Under the pieces are notes generated by a model that ran no database searches, was not told where the DNA came from, and saw nothing but the letters and a program-made list of their open reading frames with translations. The position numbers were made by a program, and so were the translations under genes. From Gordius sp. MW1 (lineage: Eukaryota > Nematomorpha > Gordioida > Gordea > Gordiidae), in NCBI GenBank assembly GCA_964036665.1, contig OZ038527.1, positions 21,795,901-21,859,900 on the forward strand: a DNA stretch of 64,000 nt, written 5' to 3'. This document shows, piece after piece, positions 55,501 through 64,000 of this stretch; positions within the stretch are counted from its first letter, which is position 1; the number at the start of each line of letters is the position of its first letter.

Positions 55501-58500
55501 ATTTAATTAATTCAACATTGGAACCACATGCTAATATTTTGAATTCATTAATTAACAAATACCCAAAAGTCTTTCAAGAAGGTACTGGTAAAATTAATAG
55601 TCAGAAAGTTAAATTGCATTTAAAAGATGACTGTATTCCCATATCATTACCTTTTAGAAGGGTTCCTTTACCTATGAGAAAGGCTGTGGAAGATGAATTG
55701 GAAAGACTTGTAAAGGAGGATATAATTGGACCTATAAATCCATCAACCTCTAAAATTGAGTGGGCAACCCCGACAGTCAATGTTAAGAAAAGTAATGGTA
55801 AAGTTAGGATTTGTGGAGATTTTAGATTAACAATTAATCCCTGGCTGATGCAAGATAATTACATGTTACCCACATTTGATGAATTAGTTTCGAAGGTAGC
55901 GGGTGGAGAAAAGTTCACTATCATTGATTTAAAAGACGCTTATTTACAGATGGAAATTGAAGAAGGTTCCAGACAATACCTTAATATTTCTACACACAAA
56001 GGATATTATCGATATAAAAGGATGCCATTCGGAATTTCAAATGCACCTACAATTTTTCAAAGATTTATGGATGGGATATTAAAAAGTTTAAATGATACTG
56101 GTGTATTTTTGGACGATGTAATAATAACGGGAAAGAATGATGAGGAACATTTAAAGACGCTTAATGAAGTTTTACATAGGTTGGAAGAAAATGGCGTAAA
56201 GGCGAAGTTAGAAAAGATGAAAATATTTCAAACGGCGGTAACGTATCTTGGACATAAAATCGATAATTGTGGTATCCATCCAACGGAGGATAAAATAAAA
56301 GCAATCCGGAAATTTAAAACACCTACAAATAAATCTGAATTAAGATCCTTTTTAGGATTTATAAATTATCATAGTAAATTTCTACCGAACTTACATGATA
56401 AATGCGCTCCACTATCAGAACTAACTAGTTTGAAAAATACTTGGAGGTGGACCAAAAAAGAAAATACAATTTTTGAGGAACTTAAAATTTTACTATCGAC
56501 AGATGACACACTTATTCCTTATGATGATAAACTACCATTAATTATGACAGTCGATGCCTCGCAAAATGGCGTTGGAGCTGCCTTGTGTCATTTACTTGAT
56601 GGAAAAGAAATACCCGTGGCATACGCTTCGAGGAAATTAAATAAAACAGAACAACAGTACTCATCAATCGATCGTGAAGCGTTAGCCATAGTGTATGGAG
56701 TAAAAAGATTCCATCAATACATATATGGAAGGTCTTTTACACTAATAACGGACCACAAGCCAGTGGAACGGATTTTTGGAAATCGAAGAGACCTAAATAA
56801 AATGACCAATAATCGGTTGATCCGGTGGGCATTATATCTAAACGGTTATCAATATAATATACAATACCGTAGGGGTAAAGATAACATGGCCGATGCCTTA
56901 TCAAGGTTACCGACAGAATCAAAAGAGACCGGAGAAATTGATAAAATAAATTTAATTCGAATATCTATCATAAATGAATTGTTGTTGTCCGCCGAAATGC
57001 TAAAATCAGAAATAGCATCAGACTCAACGTTAAAAGAGTTAATAACTTATATAAAAAAAGATTGGAGGGTTGATCCTGATAAAATTAGAAGAGAATTCAA
57101 ACCATTATGGATAAGAAGAAATGAAATTTCTTATGAAGATGGTATTCTATATAGTGATAGATTAATAATACCGGAAAACTTACGCAAAATTGTCCTAAAT
57201 GTGATTCATAGGGGACATCCAGGCATCTCGGGTATGAAAACACTATTAAGATATTATGCCTGCCGTCGGTTGATATTGATGCGGAATTATGGGTTAACAA
57301 ATGTGATGGCTGTCAAGAACAGAGACCGAATGTACAAAAAGTTCCTTTATATCCATGGAACATTCCAAATTACGTGTGGGAAAAAATTCATGTTGACATT
57401 GCAGGACCGGTTGAAGGAAAATGGTGGTTGGTCGCAAATGACGCTCTTTCAAAATGGGTCGAAGTTGCAGTCATAGATTCCATCAATTCATTCACGATTA
57501 TACGTCAATTAAGATGTTGGTTTGCCAGATTTGGACTACCGAAAAAGCTAATAACGAATAATGGAAGACAATTTGTCTCAGACGAATTTGAACGCTTTTG
57601 TAAAGCAAATGCGGTTATTCACGTTAAAACGTCACCGTATCACCCAAAATTGAATGGAATGGTGGAGAGAGTGATTCGCACTCTAAAGAGTAGATATTAT
57701 TCAGGAAGAAAGACGGAAAATAATAAAGAATTGTGTTTACTACAAGTTTTAATGACATACCGAAACGTCTCACATTCGACAACGGGTAAGTCTCCAGCAG
57801 AAATAATGTTTGGAAGGAGACTTAAAACAATGTTTGATCTATTAAGACCGGATCCTAGAGACAAAATGGAGGATGTAGTATTGAAACAGAAACTACATCA
57901 TGATCGAAATAGTAAAGAAAGGGACTTCGAGGAGAATGATTCAGTTTGGGTTAAAAATGAGATTCGTCCTGGTTGGCATGAAGGTGTAGTAAAAGCACGA
58001 CAAGGACGGTATTCTTATAATGTTCTAGTTGGCGATGTGATAAAGCGGAAACATAGCGACCAACTAAGGGAAAGAGTTTCCACGGATCGTAGAGTTCAAC
58101 TACAAAAGGTCAACGGTGGGAGAGAAAGCATAGATCCAAGCGTTAACGAACGATTTGGGAGACTTCGACGAATTACAAGACCACCTCAGCGGTTCCATGA
58201 CGAATTCAAATATTGACGAAGGGGAAGATGTAGTGATTAACAATTTATTATTATTAATGTTATATATATCCCGTGGAGTTATAATACATTATATATACAT
58301 ATGTGATTCTAACTAATTTGAATAATATAATAAACACTAATTCTGATGATGCCAGTAGATTAATTTAGTACTATTAAGCGATTTGTCAATAAACGATGTT
58401 TTTGTTAATATTATCGTTTAAAAAAAACAAAATGGCGGTTAACTTCGCGAAGATTTTCGCGATAATCGGATTTGCGATTAAGAAGTTTCGACTGTAAATA

Positions 58501-61500
58501 ATGTGTTGTGACTAATGCCGATGATGAATTTGATATGACGTGGGTCAGTCAGAGTTCTGCACGACTTCCCTGAAACCCGATCCGAGTTACAATTTAAAAG
58601 AAATTCGAATTGGATCTGGCGGGTTCGAGTTAAAAGATTGATTTTGCAAGACTCCCATGCATTTTTTCACAAGTGATAAATCGTTTTAACAAAGTCTAAC
58701 TGAACTATATTAGTAATGCTGATGGATTAATCATTATATTTTTTGTTCTTAAATTTAATACTTGGTTATTTCGATGAGGGAAAGCTGGATTGGATTTACC
58801 TTAAATGGGACTTCACCTGTATTGACCTATTTGCCCCCCCCCCCCCTCTAACAACAACATGATTCTTTAGTCGTTGCCGAGGGGCGGAAAACAAATAAAT
58901 ACAAAGCTTTATTTTTTATTTTTTTTATAACTTAAATGTTTATTAAATGGTATACAAAAAATTACATACACGACTAAAAAATACAAAAACGCGCTATAAA
59001 ACGGATGGCATTGATCCGTGTATGGAAATCGTGTTGGATTTAACGATTTCCATTGTGATCTTTTGCCTGATATAAAAATTATCCTCAAACATTTTTATTC
59101 CATTGGTCGCTTCGTGTTCAGGCACCTTTGGCAAACAAGTCTTAGCTTTTTTTAAAAAGGTAGGAAGACGTTCTCCCCGTCTAAACATTCGGTAGCCAGT
59201 TTACTGAAACAAAGACTTGGTATTCTTATAGTCAAATACAATTTTAAATATTTCCCAAATTCTTGGCCAATTTTGCAAGATCCTCTTGATGCTATATCAG
59301 AATAGTTTATTATTTTATTTGACACATTGTGTCTTTTATATTTCATGTATTTATATTATATTACGGTCAACGGATTTTTTAATTTTTAAGCATTCAAAAA
59401 TATATTTAAGTGTGAGCAGGTTCTGATTGTAATTAAAAAAAGCATTAGCGGGTCAGTTTCGCGTTGCTAAAAGTCGATTTTGCAAGACTCCTCTAGGTTT
59501 GCGTGTTTTTTTAACTTTAATTTAACCAGTAAATTTAGTATATATATATATAATATATGAATTCAAGTATTAGTTCCTCGGCTATAGGTTCAATTACATA
59601 TTGATCCTTGTATATAAATTGAATAACTCTATGATCGAATACATAAAGCCATTATGTCCATGATCTATAATCGCAATCTCCAAAATTTTATTTTAAAATT
59701 CGCCACAATAATATTTAATGTTGAAATATAATATATTCATTCTTCCTTCAAGCATAACGGGTTACAGCGAGGACATACCAAGGGGTACGACCAGGCAAAT
59801 AATTCACGAAGCATTTAAAGTTTGGAGCGATGCATCTAGCTTGACATTTTTTGAAACTGCCAGTACGGATGAAAAAAATGCTGCCGATATTTTGATAGAA
59901 TTTGCCCGCTATTACCACGGAGATCCATTCCCATTCGATGGGCCTAGCCGTGTTTTGGCCCACGCTTTTTTCCCTGGCCCAGACCGTGGCGGAGATATTC
60001 ACTTTGACGATGATGAGTTATGGACACTGGATGATAGGCGAGGTTAGCCTTTTTTTGTTATTCTACCATATTGCTATTTTCATGGGCGTAGCCAGGTGGG
60101 GGGTGGGTCTGGGAGTACGGTTGCCCCCCTTTAAATCCAAAAATTTGTGGAAATTTATTAAAATTAGGGCTAAAATTACAAACCTTTAGTTCCAATGCTG
60201 GCCACGCCCATGACTAATTCCTATTTATAATCGATCTTTGAAAGTGGGTTTAGTTCTTATTCGGAGAATCGCAATATTGACTCACCAATTCAACGCCATA
60301 AGTATACAAATTATAATATATGTAATGAAATCTAATTAAATCTAAAATATTTATAACTATGGCTTAAGTGCATTAATAACTTTTTGTTAAACGAATTAAT
60401 TCGAAATTATTTTGAAAATAATATAATACAAAAATACATCCTTTCGTCAAAAGAGCCGCACCTTTCATCTTTCGCGTAACAAAAGCTTATAAAAGTGCCC
60501 ATAATAAAATAACTTTGAAAAAAGGTGTTGAATCTTCTTTTGCCTTGGCGGTAGTCTATATATATATCGTGATAATATATATTTTTATGCCATCACGTTA
60601 ATATTTTTATATTTTAAAAATTATTATAAAAATGATAATTTATCATTTTTAGGCGTAATACTTAAAGAAGTGGCGATTCATGAAATAGGCCATAGCCTAG
60701 GTTTGGCCCATTCATTCGATCCAACCTCCGTTATGTTTCCATATTACACAAATGTTGGCAAAGACTTCCGTTTACCCTACGACGATGCCCATGGCATACA
60801 CGTGCTATATGGTATAATTTCCAACCAAATTTTTTATTAAATTTTCAAACATATATTATTCTAAAAATATGTCATAAATTTGTCTAACACGATGATATAT
60901 TTATTTGCTCTATTTTTAAGCCTCGCTAACCACGAAGCGATTAAAAAATATATTTAATCGATCTGCTTCTATAAGTTTTTTAGATTAGAAACAGTTTATG
61001 TGTAGAGCTTATAATATATATTTTTATTTTATTCATAATTGACCGAAAATAATAAAATTATATTTTTTAATAAATGTTTGGAATTTTCTTGGCGTTTTTT
61101 CTTAAATTTTATTGCATTATGGATATATTTTTTGCTTCTATACTGGTCATATTCTTACGATATTCTAAACAAGCTTTAAATTTTTGTAGAGCACGGTTTA
61201 TGGGCTCTTTGGCTGGCAAATGGCTAAAAAATATTAACCAAATTATTTAAAAATTTAATTTAAATTTAGTTTTAACTGAGGAGTAATTTTATGCCGACTT
61301 AATTATTAAAACGTTAAATAGCTATTAAAATCCATAGTCTCTTAACTATACTATAACTTTAAATTTAATGTTCAATATAGTCGTGTATAAAAAAGCCTCC
61401 CTGGGCGATTTAGTCGCTTTACCCGATTGATGTAGCGACTCTGCTAGCCAATCGATAAACATTTAAAAATAAAAATACACTGACTCCTTCTCCTAATAAC

Positions 61501-62896
61501 TTGTCTTATGCAATGCAGCGCGCCTAACAATTAAAAAATCAAAAAAAAAATTAAGTAACCCGTAAACGCGGTGATTTATTAAAGCGAATAGACCTGTATT
61601 AGCAAGTATGTGAGACCAAGAGCATAAAACCTAAATGGGCTTATATTTTAATAATTAACACAACGACACTTTTTAAAAATAAGTTATTTAAAAATGTTAA
61701 AGCGAGGTTAATTCTACAATGTGCGTTCGACTGTTTTACCATAAAAATAGTTTCATGGACGTAGCCACATTTGAATTAGAGGGGGGCAATAATGATTTAG
61801 GGAGGTGCAAAATGTTCATTTTTTTAAATTTTAGCCATAATTTTAATAAATTTAAACAATTTTTGGATTTAGAGGGGGGCAGCCGTCTCTCCCTGCCCCC
61901 CCCCCTGGCTACGCCCATGTATAGTTGCGACTAATATAGTGCCATACAAGTCAAAACTGATTTTTCCCCCTATAGCTGTTGTCACATTTACAGCTCCTTC
62001 AAGTAGGTTTTCCATGTATTCCTGCACTACACCAGCTTCGCTTTTTCTCAAGTCCATATCTATTTTATGTTTCCATGTCAGTTTAGGCCTCTCTCTCTTT
62101 CGCTTACCTTCGACTTGCACTTTCTTGATACGATTTGCCAGATGACCTTCCTCCTGTCTCTCCAAACGGCCAAACCATCTCAATCTTCTTACCACCAACT
62201 TTCTCTGAATCGGAACTACATTAAGTTTATCCCTTATGTCTTGATTCCTTATATGGTCCTTTTTGCTAATTCCCAAGATCCATCTTAACATCCGCATCGC
62301 ATCTCCATTGTAGCCAAGCTTTGCTCTTCTTTTGCCTTAATTGCCCATGTTTCCGCTCCATACAACACAGTGGACACAGTAACGGTGTTATATAACCGTC
62401 CTTTTAATTTGAGTAGTATGTGTTTGTCACACAGGACATCCATCACTCAAATCCCCGAATTTTAGCCAGCTTGCGTTTATTCTTGCCTTAATTTCGTTTT
62501 CCACACCCTCATGCACAAGTCAAAACTAATATGCCCTTTTAATTTCACAAATACACGTCTATTTCCTCAGGGCCCAGACATCACCACAAGTCCCCTCCTA
62601 TACAGGAGGTTACGGTCGCTCCTCGAGGGGTTAGAACCCAGGTTTGGACTGGACCAAGTAACACGGGTCGAACTTTGCAGCCAACAACCTTGCTGCCCAA
62701 AATCACGACCCAAACTCGACACTCCATTGTAAAGGCTAATAAAACGCAAACTGATCACCACACCACCAATAATGATAAACGGGGCGGCGAAAATAGCGAT
62801 AGTATTGGAGGAACGGGAGATGAACCATTTTGGTGCGGGAGTAACTATCAAGTTATAGCTATGATTCGAAAGGAAATTTTCATGTTTAACGGAAAA
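46543..62896 (+). CDS. Matrix metalloproteinase, five exons in window, 3' end beyond the window
   Basis: Exons 46543-46722, 51576-51868, 59753-60042, 60653-60811 and 62571-62896; GT-AG introns, all phases agree, 416 residues encoded. Exon 1 is inferred from its hydrophobic stretch ([13 protein letters not shown]), its donor, its phase and the join giving [14 protein letters not shown], normal for an MMP propeptide start. The propeptide cysteine switch is GRCGVPDV (Cys117) and a furin site RRRRRF lies at 138-143. The catalytic domain has [31 protein letters not shown], the zinc site [12 protein letters not shown] (264-275) and the Met-turn VMFPYY. Exon 5 is a Thr/Pro/Gln-rich hinge of about 85 residues, then [20 protein letters not shown], the first hemopexin strand. 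The remaining hemopexin blades are not in the window. Secreted, furin-activated zinc endopeptidase of extracellular matrix. Introns 1 and 2 are swollen by transposons. Confidence 0.88.
46854..47024. mobile_element. CATGGGCGTA MITE in MMP intron 1
   Basis: CATGGGCGTAGCCAAGG on the left and CGGGCTACCCCCATG on the right. TCAGCACT (46846-46853) and TAAGCACT (47025-47032) match 7 of 8. A further fragment with a long G run then CTGGCTATGTCC lies at 47070-47103. Confidence 0.8.
48046..48213. mobile_element. CATGGGCGTA-family MITE in MMP intron 1, diverged
   Basis: CATGGGCTTAGCTGAG on the left and CTGGCTATACCCATG on the right; interior GCCCCTCCCTAAATCATTAT followed by a C run. More substitutions than other copies, so older. 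Confidence 0.7.
48957..49105. mobile_element. CATGGGCGTA-family MITE in MMP intron 1
   Basis: CTTGGGCGTAGCCAGGGGGT on the left and CTTGGCTACGCCCATT on the right. Near-duplicates ACGTGTT / ACATGTT flank it. Interior GGGAGGGGCGACTGCCACCC. Confidence 0.75.
49654..49821. mobile_element. CATGGGCGTA MITE in MMP intron 1
   Basis: CATGGGCGTAGCCAGGG on the left and CCTGCCTACGCCCATG on the right. TCGCTTAT (49646-49653) and TCCCTTAT (49822-49829) match 7 of 8. Two long G runs in the left half. Confidence 0.8.
50884..51033. repeat. GGGTCGGGTT-type repeat in MMP intron 1
   Basis: CTCGGGTCGGGTCGGGTTCG, then tandem-like units GTAGAAAATTTGAAAATGAT (twice), ending GGGTTGAAAAAAGTTACTTT. Related to 28835-29025 through the GAAAAAAGTTACTTT end. 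Probably a remnant of a hAT-like non-autonomous element. Confidence 0.5.
51903..51938 (+). repeat. Left copy of a 36-bp direct repeat flanking the 6.6-kb insertion
   Basis: TAAATAAT-TGTTGTGACTAATGCC-GATGAATT; the right copy is at 58495-58530 with 33 of 36 positions equal. Just inside the repeats, the outer sequence has inverted ends (ACAGTCAAAACC on the left; the inverse of ACAGTCGAAACTTCTTAATC on the right). An outer DNA transposon, possibly pogo/Tc1-like, may therefore enclose the gypsy element 52149-58367. Confidence 0.55.
52149..52287 (+). repeat. 5' LTR (139 bp)
   Basis: Starts TGTAGTGATTAACA and ends CAGTAGATTAATTTA. Identical to the 3' LTR except A for G at the base before CCAGTAG (52271). 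Bounded on the left by GTACT. Confidence 0.93.
52290..52322 (+). promoter_or_regulatory. Extended primer-binding site, tRNA-Ser type
   Basis: Starts two bases after the LTR. TGGCGCTGCGAGTAGGGTTC and the following bases are complementary to a tRNA 3' end through CCA, the acceptor strand, the whole T arm (GTAGG-TTCGAAC-CCTAC when inverted) and into CCCGC, which fits the end of a tRNA-Ser variable arm. The match therefore spans about 33 nt rather than the usual 12-18. Confidence 0.65.
52553..52700. mobile_element. MITE inserted in gag
   Basis: Ends TGGCGTAGCCAG and CTGGCTACGCGCCT; G run on the left, C runs on the right. The coding sequence GACCCAAAG is present on both sides (52544-52552 and 52701-52709). 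The target duplication is 8-9 bp, and its coding context fixes the insertion point exactly. Confidence 0.85.
53695..54544. mobile_element. Composite CATGGGCGTA MITE inside the Helitron
   Basis: Outer ends CATGGGCGTACCCAGG and CCTGGGTACGCCCATG, with GATATATC (53687-53694) and GATATATA (54545-54552) as target duplication. A complete extra right end (CTGGCTACGCCCATG) occurs at about 54080-54094, and more C/G-run blocks near 53900, 54060, 54180 and 54330. At least two copies are thus nested or fused. Confidence 0.75.
54590..55000 (+). repeat. Two tandem units of about 198 bp within the Helitron
   Basis: Both units contain TGCGTATCCGTATCCGCCTT, CAGGCGC-ATATTTTTTT and GAGGTAAAATTTTGTGTTTT; starts near 54596 and 54794. 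A few substitutions separate them. Tandem duplications near the 3' end are common in non-autonomous Helitrons. Confidence 0.75.
55227..57476 (+). CDS. Protease-RT-RNase H part of mag-like Pol (749 aa)
   Basis: Protease FDSGAS at residues 5-10 (Asp-Ser-Gly) and [13 protein letters not shown] with [26 protein letters not shown] and [10 protein letters not shown] (FLDD at 294-297, a known variant of YVDD); RNase H with [37 protein letters not shown] and [10 protein letters not shown]; then the start of the integrase zinc domain ([18 protein letters not shown]). After that the integrase homology continues in the next phase, so a one-base shift lies near 57262 and the last 70 codons are out of frame. 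The true start is upstream, in gag. Confidence 0.85.
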   Translation: MLMIFDSGASAALAGYDFYNKIGRPSLLPTQALYTFGNHPIKILGKTFVNVKLEDKILKLPLIITRNQSMGIFGMDWISSFNLKLPIPEGINLINSTLEPHANILNSLINKYPKVFQEGTGKINSQKVKLHLKDDCIPISLPFRRVPLPMRKAVEDELERLVKEDIIGPINPSTSKIEWATPTVNVKKSNGKVRICGDFRLTINPWLMQDNYMLPTFDELVSKVAGGEKFTIIDLKDAYLQMEIEEGSRQYLNISTHKGYYRYKRMPFGISNAPTIFQRFMDGILKSLNDTGVFLDDVIITGKNDEEHLKTLNEVLHRLEENGVKAKLEKMKIFQTAVTYLGHKIDNCGIHPTEDKIKAIRKFKTPTNKSELRSFLGFINYHSKFLPNLHDKCAPLSELTSLKNTWRWTKKENTIFEELKILLSTDDTLIPYDDKLPLIMTVDASQNGVGAALCHLLDGKEIPVAYASRKLNKTEQQYSSIDREALAIVYGVKRFHQYIYGRSFTLITDHKPVERIFGNRRDLNKMTNNRLIRWALYLNGYQYNIQYRRGKDNMADALSRLPTESKETGEIDKINLIRISIINELLLSAEMLKSEIASDSTLKELITYIKKDWRVDPDKIRREFKPLWIRRNEISYEDGILYSDRLIIPENLRKIVLNVIHRGHPGISGMKTLLRYYACRRLILMRNYGLTNVMAVKNRDRMYKKFLYIHGTFQITCGKKFMLTLQDRLKENGGWSQMTLFQNGSKLQS
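57374..58216 (+). CDS. Integrase core of mag-like element (frameshifted, mutated)
   Basis: Homology in this phase starts before the ATG, at about 57265, with the second zinc-binding pair. Core: [13 protein letters not shown] (first Asp), then [12 protein letters not shown] where the second catalytic Asp is Asn, and [14 protein letters not shown] with the Glu. A GPY-like C-terminal part with [18 protein letters not shown] follows. The missing Asp and the upstream frameshift make it inactive. Ends 12 bp before the 3' LTR region. Confidence 0.8.
   Translation: MWEKIHVDIAGPVEGKWWLVANDALSKWVEVAVIDSINSFTIIRQLRCWFARFGLPKKLITNNGRQFVSDEFERFCKANAVIHVKTSPYHPKLNGMVERVIRTLKSRYYSGRKTENNKELCLLQVLMTYRNVSHSTTGKSPAEIMFGRRLKTMFDLLRPDPRDKMEDVVLKQKLHHDRNSKERDFEENDSVWVKNEIRPGWHEGVVKARQGRYSYNVLVGDVIKRKHSDQLRERVSTDRRVQLQKVNGGRESIDPSVNERFGRLRRITRPPQRFHDEFKY
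58229..58367 (+). repeat. 3' LTR (139 bp)
   Basis: Preceded by the purine-rich GACGAAGGGGAAGA, a good polypurine tract, and followed by GTACT. One base differs from the 5' LTR (G at 58351). Confidence 0.93.
58994..59350 (-). pseudogene. Transposon-derived coding remnant with a peptide shared with 6463-6512
   Basis: Two overlapping minus-strand frames give [33 protein letters not shown], then [18 protein letters not shown] and [17 protein letters not shown]. The last peptide recurs on the plus strand in the hAT-like element 6290-7346. I do not recognise the protein; its sharing with an element suggests transposon origin. MMP intron 2. Confidence 0.4.
60081..60212. mobile_element. CATGGGCGTA-family MITE in MMP intron 3
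   Basis: CATGGGCGTAGCCAGGTGGG on the left and TGCTGGCCACGCCCATG on the right, about 40 bp after the exon 3 donor. Short copy of 132 bp lacking the second GCCCC block. No clear duplication. Confidence 0.7.
61754..61919. mobile_element. CATGGGCGTA-family MITE in MMP intron 4
   Basis: CATGGACGTAGCCACATTTG on the left and CTGGCTACGCCCATG on the right. AATAGTTT / TATAGTTG match 6 of 8. Confidence 0.75.
61925..62500 (-). pseudogene. LINE reverse-transcriptase C-terminal fragment in MMP intron 4
   Basis: The minus strand reads [20 protein letters not shown], then after a frameshift near 62308 [39 protein letters not shown] and [17 protein letters not shown]. This is the conserved region after the RT domain in non-LTR retrotransposons (YGAETW and RLRWFGHxxR motifs). 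A 5'-truncated dead copy, antisense to MMP, ending about 70 bp before exon 5. Related in type to, but distinct from, the fragment at 36090. Confidence 0.8.
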
Positions 62897-63765
62897 GTAA
62901 GTACCTTAATCTCGTTTTATAGTACTCTTTAAACATAGACTAAAGATATTTTTTATGAAGGTTTAAAGGGACCATTAACGCATACGAATTCGAACCTAAT
63001 TCGGACCGAAAATTTTAAAAATTGTATCTAAACTTTTGGTTTTTTAGGATTTTAACAATCATAAACATTTCATTTTGCTCTCATTTTCAACAAATTTATA
63101 CTCCCCCCTTCGAAGCATTTCGTAGTTATAAGTGATTTTAAAAGTGGCGATATCGCTCGTCTTCCGCCTAGTATTAACAGTGTGCTAGGCTTAAAATAAT
63201 AGTTAGGCCAATTTTTTATAGCTCAAAAACTCCAGAACACCCTAAAGCATAATGGTAATAGACGGTGCGTGGAGCCGTAAATATTTTATTTTTTACAAGA
63301 AGGGGGGGGACTGAAAAAAATTTAAAAACTATAAGCTTGATAAGCCAGAATAAGCTTCTTTTAAACTTATGAGTAAATTTCAAGCTCAATAAGGATTGAT
63401 AGCTTATGAAATCCCAATACCTACTAAGGTTATAATTTAAATAGAACAAGCGTTATTTCTAGATGAAAATAATTTACTTAGCATGATATTTAATTGGTTG
63501 TGCAGTGTAATCAGTCTATGTTTTATGAATTATGAATGTTAAGTGGCTTTATTTTTTAGTATTATTGTTGCTTGATAGAGCGCCCAAAACGATGCGTATA
63601 TAGATTGTTAATAATAAATATTTGTGAATTGTCAGCCTTTCAGAATTCCATTAATAAAAAAAAAGTTTAAAAGTTTAAAAATTGCAACGTATTAGATATG
63701 ACTAAACCACTAAAAAAAATTTATTGCAAAAGAGCCATAGATAATTATTTTGGATGTGTGTTAAT
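62897..63765. other. MMP intron 5 start, nothing recognised
   Basis: Begins with the donor GTAAGT after exon 5. AT-rich; one G run near 63303. I looked for the next hemopexin exon and did not find one. Confidence 0.45.
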
Positions 63766-64000
63766 TAGTGATTTAAACATTTGTAAAAAAATCGAACACG
63801 TTCGCGTTCAACGTTCATTGACAAAAATCGAACGCGTTCACGTTCACGTTCGTTTAAAAAAAAAGGAACGCGTTCACTTTCGTTATTTTATGATAAATTT
63901 TTTTTAAATTTAATTTCATATAAATTAATGTCTTATATTTTTTAATACAATAAATAGCCATGATAAAAAATAATAGTTTTATTTAGACAATATATTTATA
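63766..64000. mobile_element. hAT element, left part, cut by window end
   Basis: TAGTG start, then AATCGAACACGTTCGCGTTC and AATCGAACGCGTTCACGTTC words, then TATTTTATGATAAATTTTTT and AATAGCCATGATAAAAAATA as in 4020-4220 of the element 3996-5087. Same family; the right end lies outside the window. Confidence 0.75.

Larger units (their letters stand above)
52149..58367 (+). mobile_element. mag-like Ty3/gypsy retrotransposon with 5-bp duplication
   Basis: 139-bp LTRs at 52149-52287 and 58229-58367 differ at one base. GTACT flanks the element at 52144-52148 and 58368-58372, a perfect 5-bp target duplication. Order: LTR, tRNA-Ser-type primer site, gag (interrupted), protease, RT, RNase H, integrase, LTR. 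Short LTRs, a Ser primer and gag fused in phase to pol fit the mag group. It lies in MMP intron 2 in sense orientation. Gag is broken by a MITE and a Helitron, and integrase by a frameshift, so it is dead although the insertion itself is young. Confidence 0.92.

Overview
The window is nuclear DNA from an animal, almost certainly an invertebrate. It is AT-rich, its genes are split by spliceosomal introns (the shortest are 36, 46, 50 and 50 bp), and it is packed with transposable elements, most of them small hAT-like elements with 8-bp target duplications. The species cannot be fixed from sequence alone. There are no bacterial operons, CRISPR arrays, rRNA genes or intact tRNA genes.

Three host genes can be rebuilt exon by exon, and every splice junction keeps the reading frame. 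(1) Positions 11976-32347, minus strand: a complete 14-exon SPATA20 / YyaL-type gene of 741 codons (thioredoxin-like domain plus six-hairpin-glycosidase-like domain). (2) Positions 35356-40016, minus strand: a four-exon gene predicted to encode one secreted 1239-residue protein with two carboxylesterase domains in tandem. The first has Asn in place of the catalytic Ser; the second keeps the whole triad. (3) From 46543 past the right edge of the window, plus strand: a matrix metalloproteinase with signal sequence, cysteine switch, furin site, zinc catalytic domain and the start of a hemopexin domain.

Layout. 1-11941: no host gene seen; old foldback elements, a decayed hAT transposon with 8-bp target duplication (3996-5087) and a nested hAT-like pair (5893-7676). 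11942-32347: SPATA20. One intron holds a young Ty3/gypsy element in antisense (16862-23735) with an odd inverted LTR arrangement; another holds a minisatellite and a GC-rich hairpin array. 32406-34370: two back-to-back elements against the SPATA20 start. 35356-40016: tandem esterase. 40278-50000: dense foldback elements, partly inside MMP intron 1. 51903-58530: a four-layer nest in MMP intron 2 (flanking 36-bp direct repeat, then a mag-like gypsy with 5-bp target duplication, then a Helitron and a MITE in its gag, then a composite MITE in the Helitron). 59753-62896: MMP catalytic and hinge exons. 63766-64000: a truncated hAT copy.

The three genes show no functional link. The strongest observations are the tandem esterase with its dead first domain; a group of 9-bp-target-duplication foldback elements whose terminal repeats share an architecture but use different repeated words; and the inverted LTR / tRNA-Lys primer-site arrangement of the first gypsy element.
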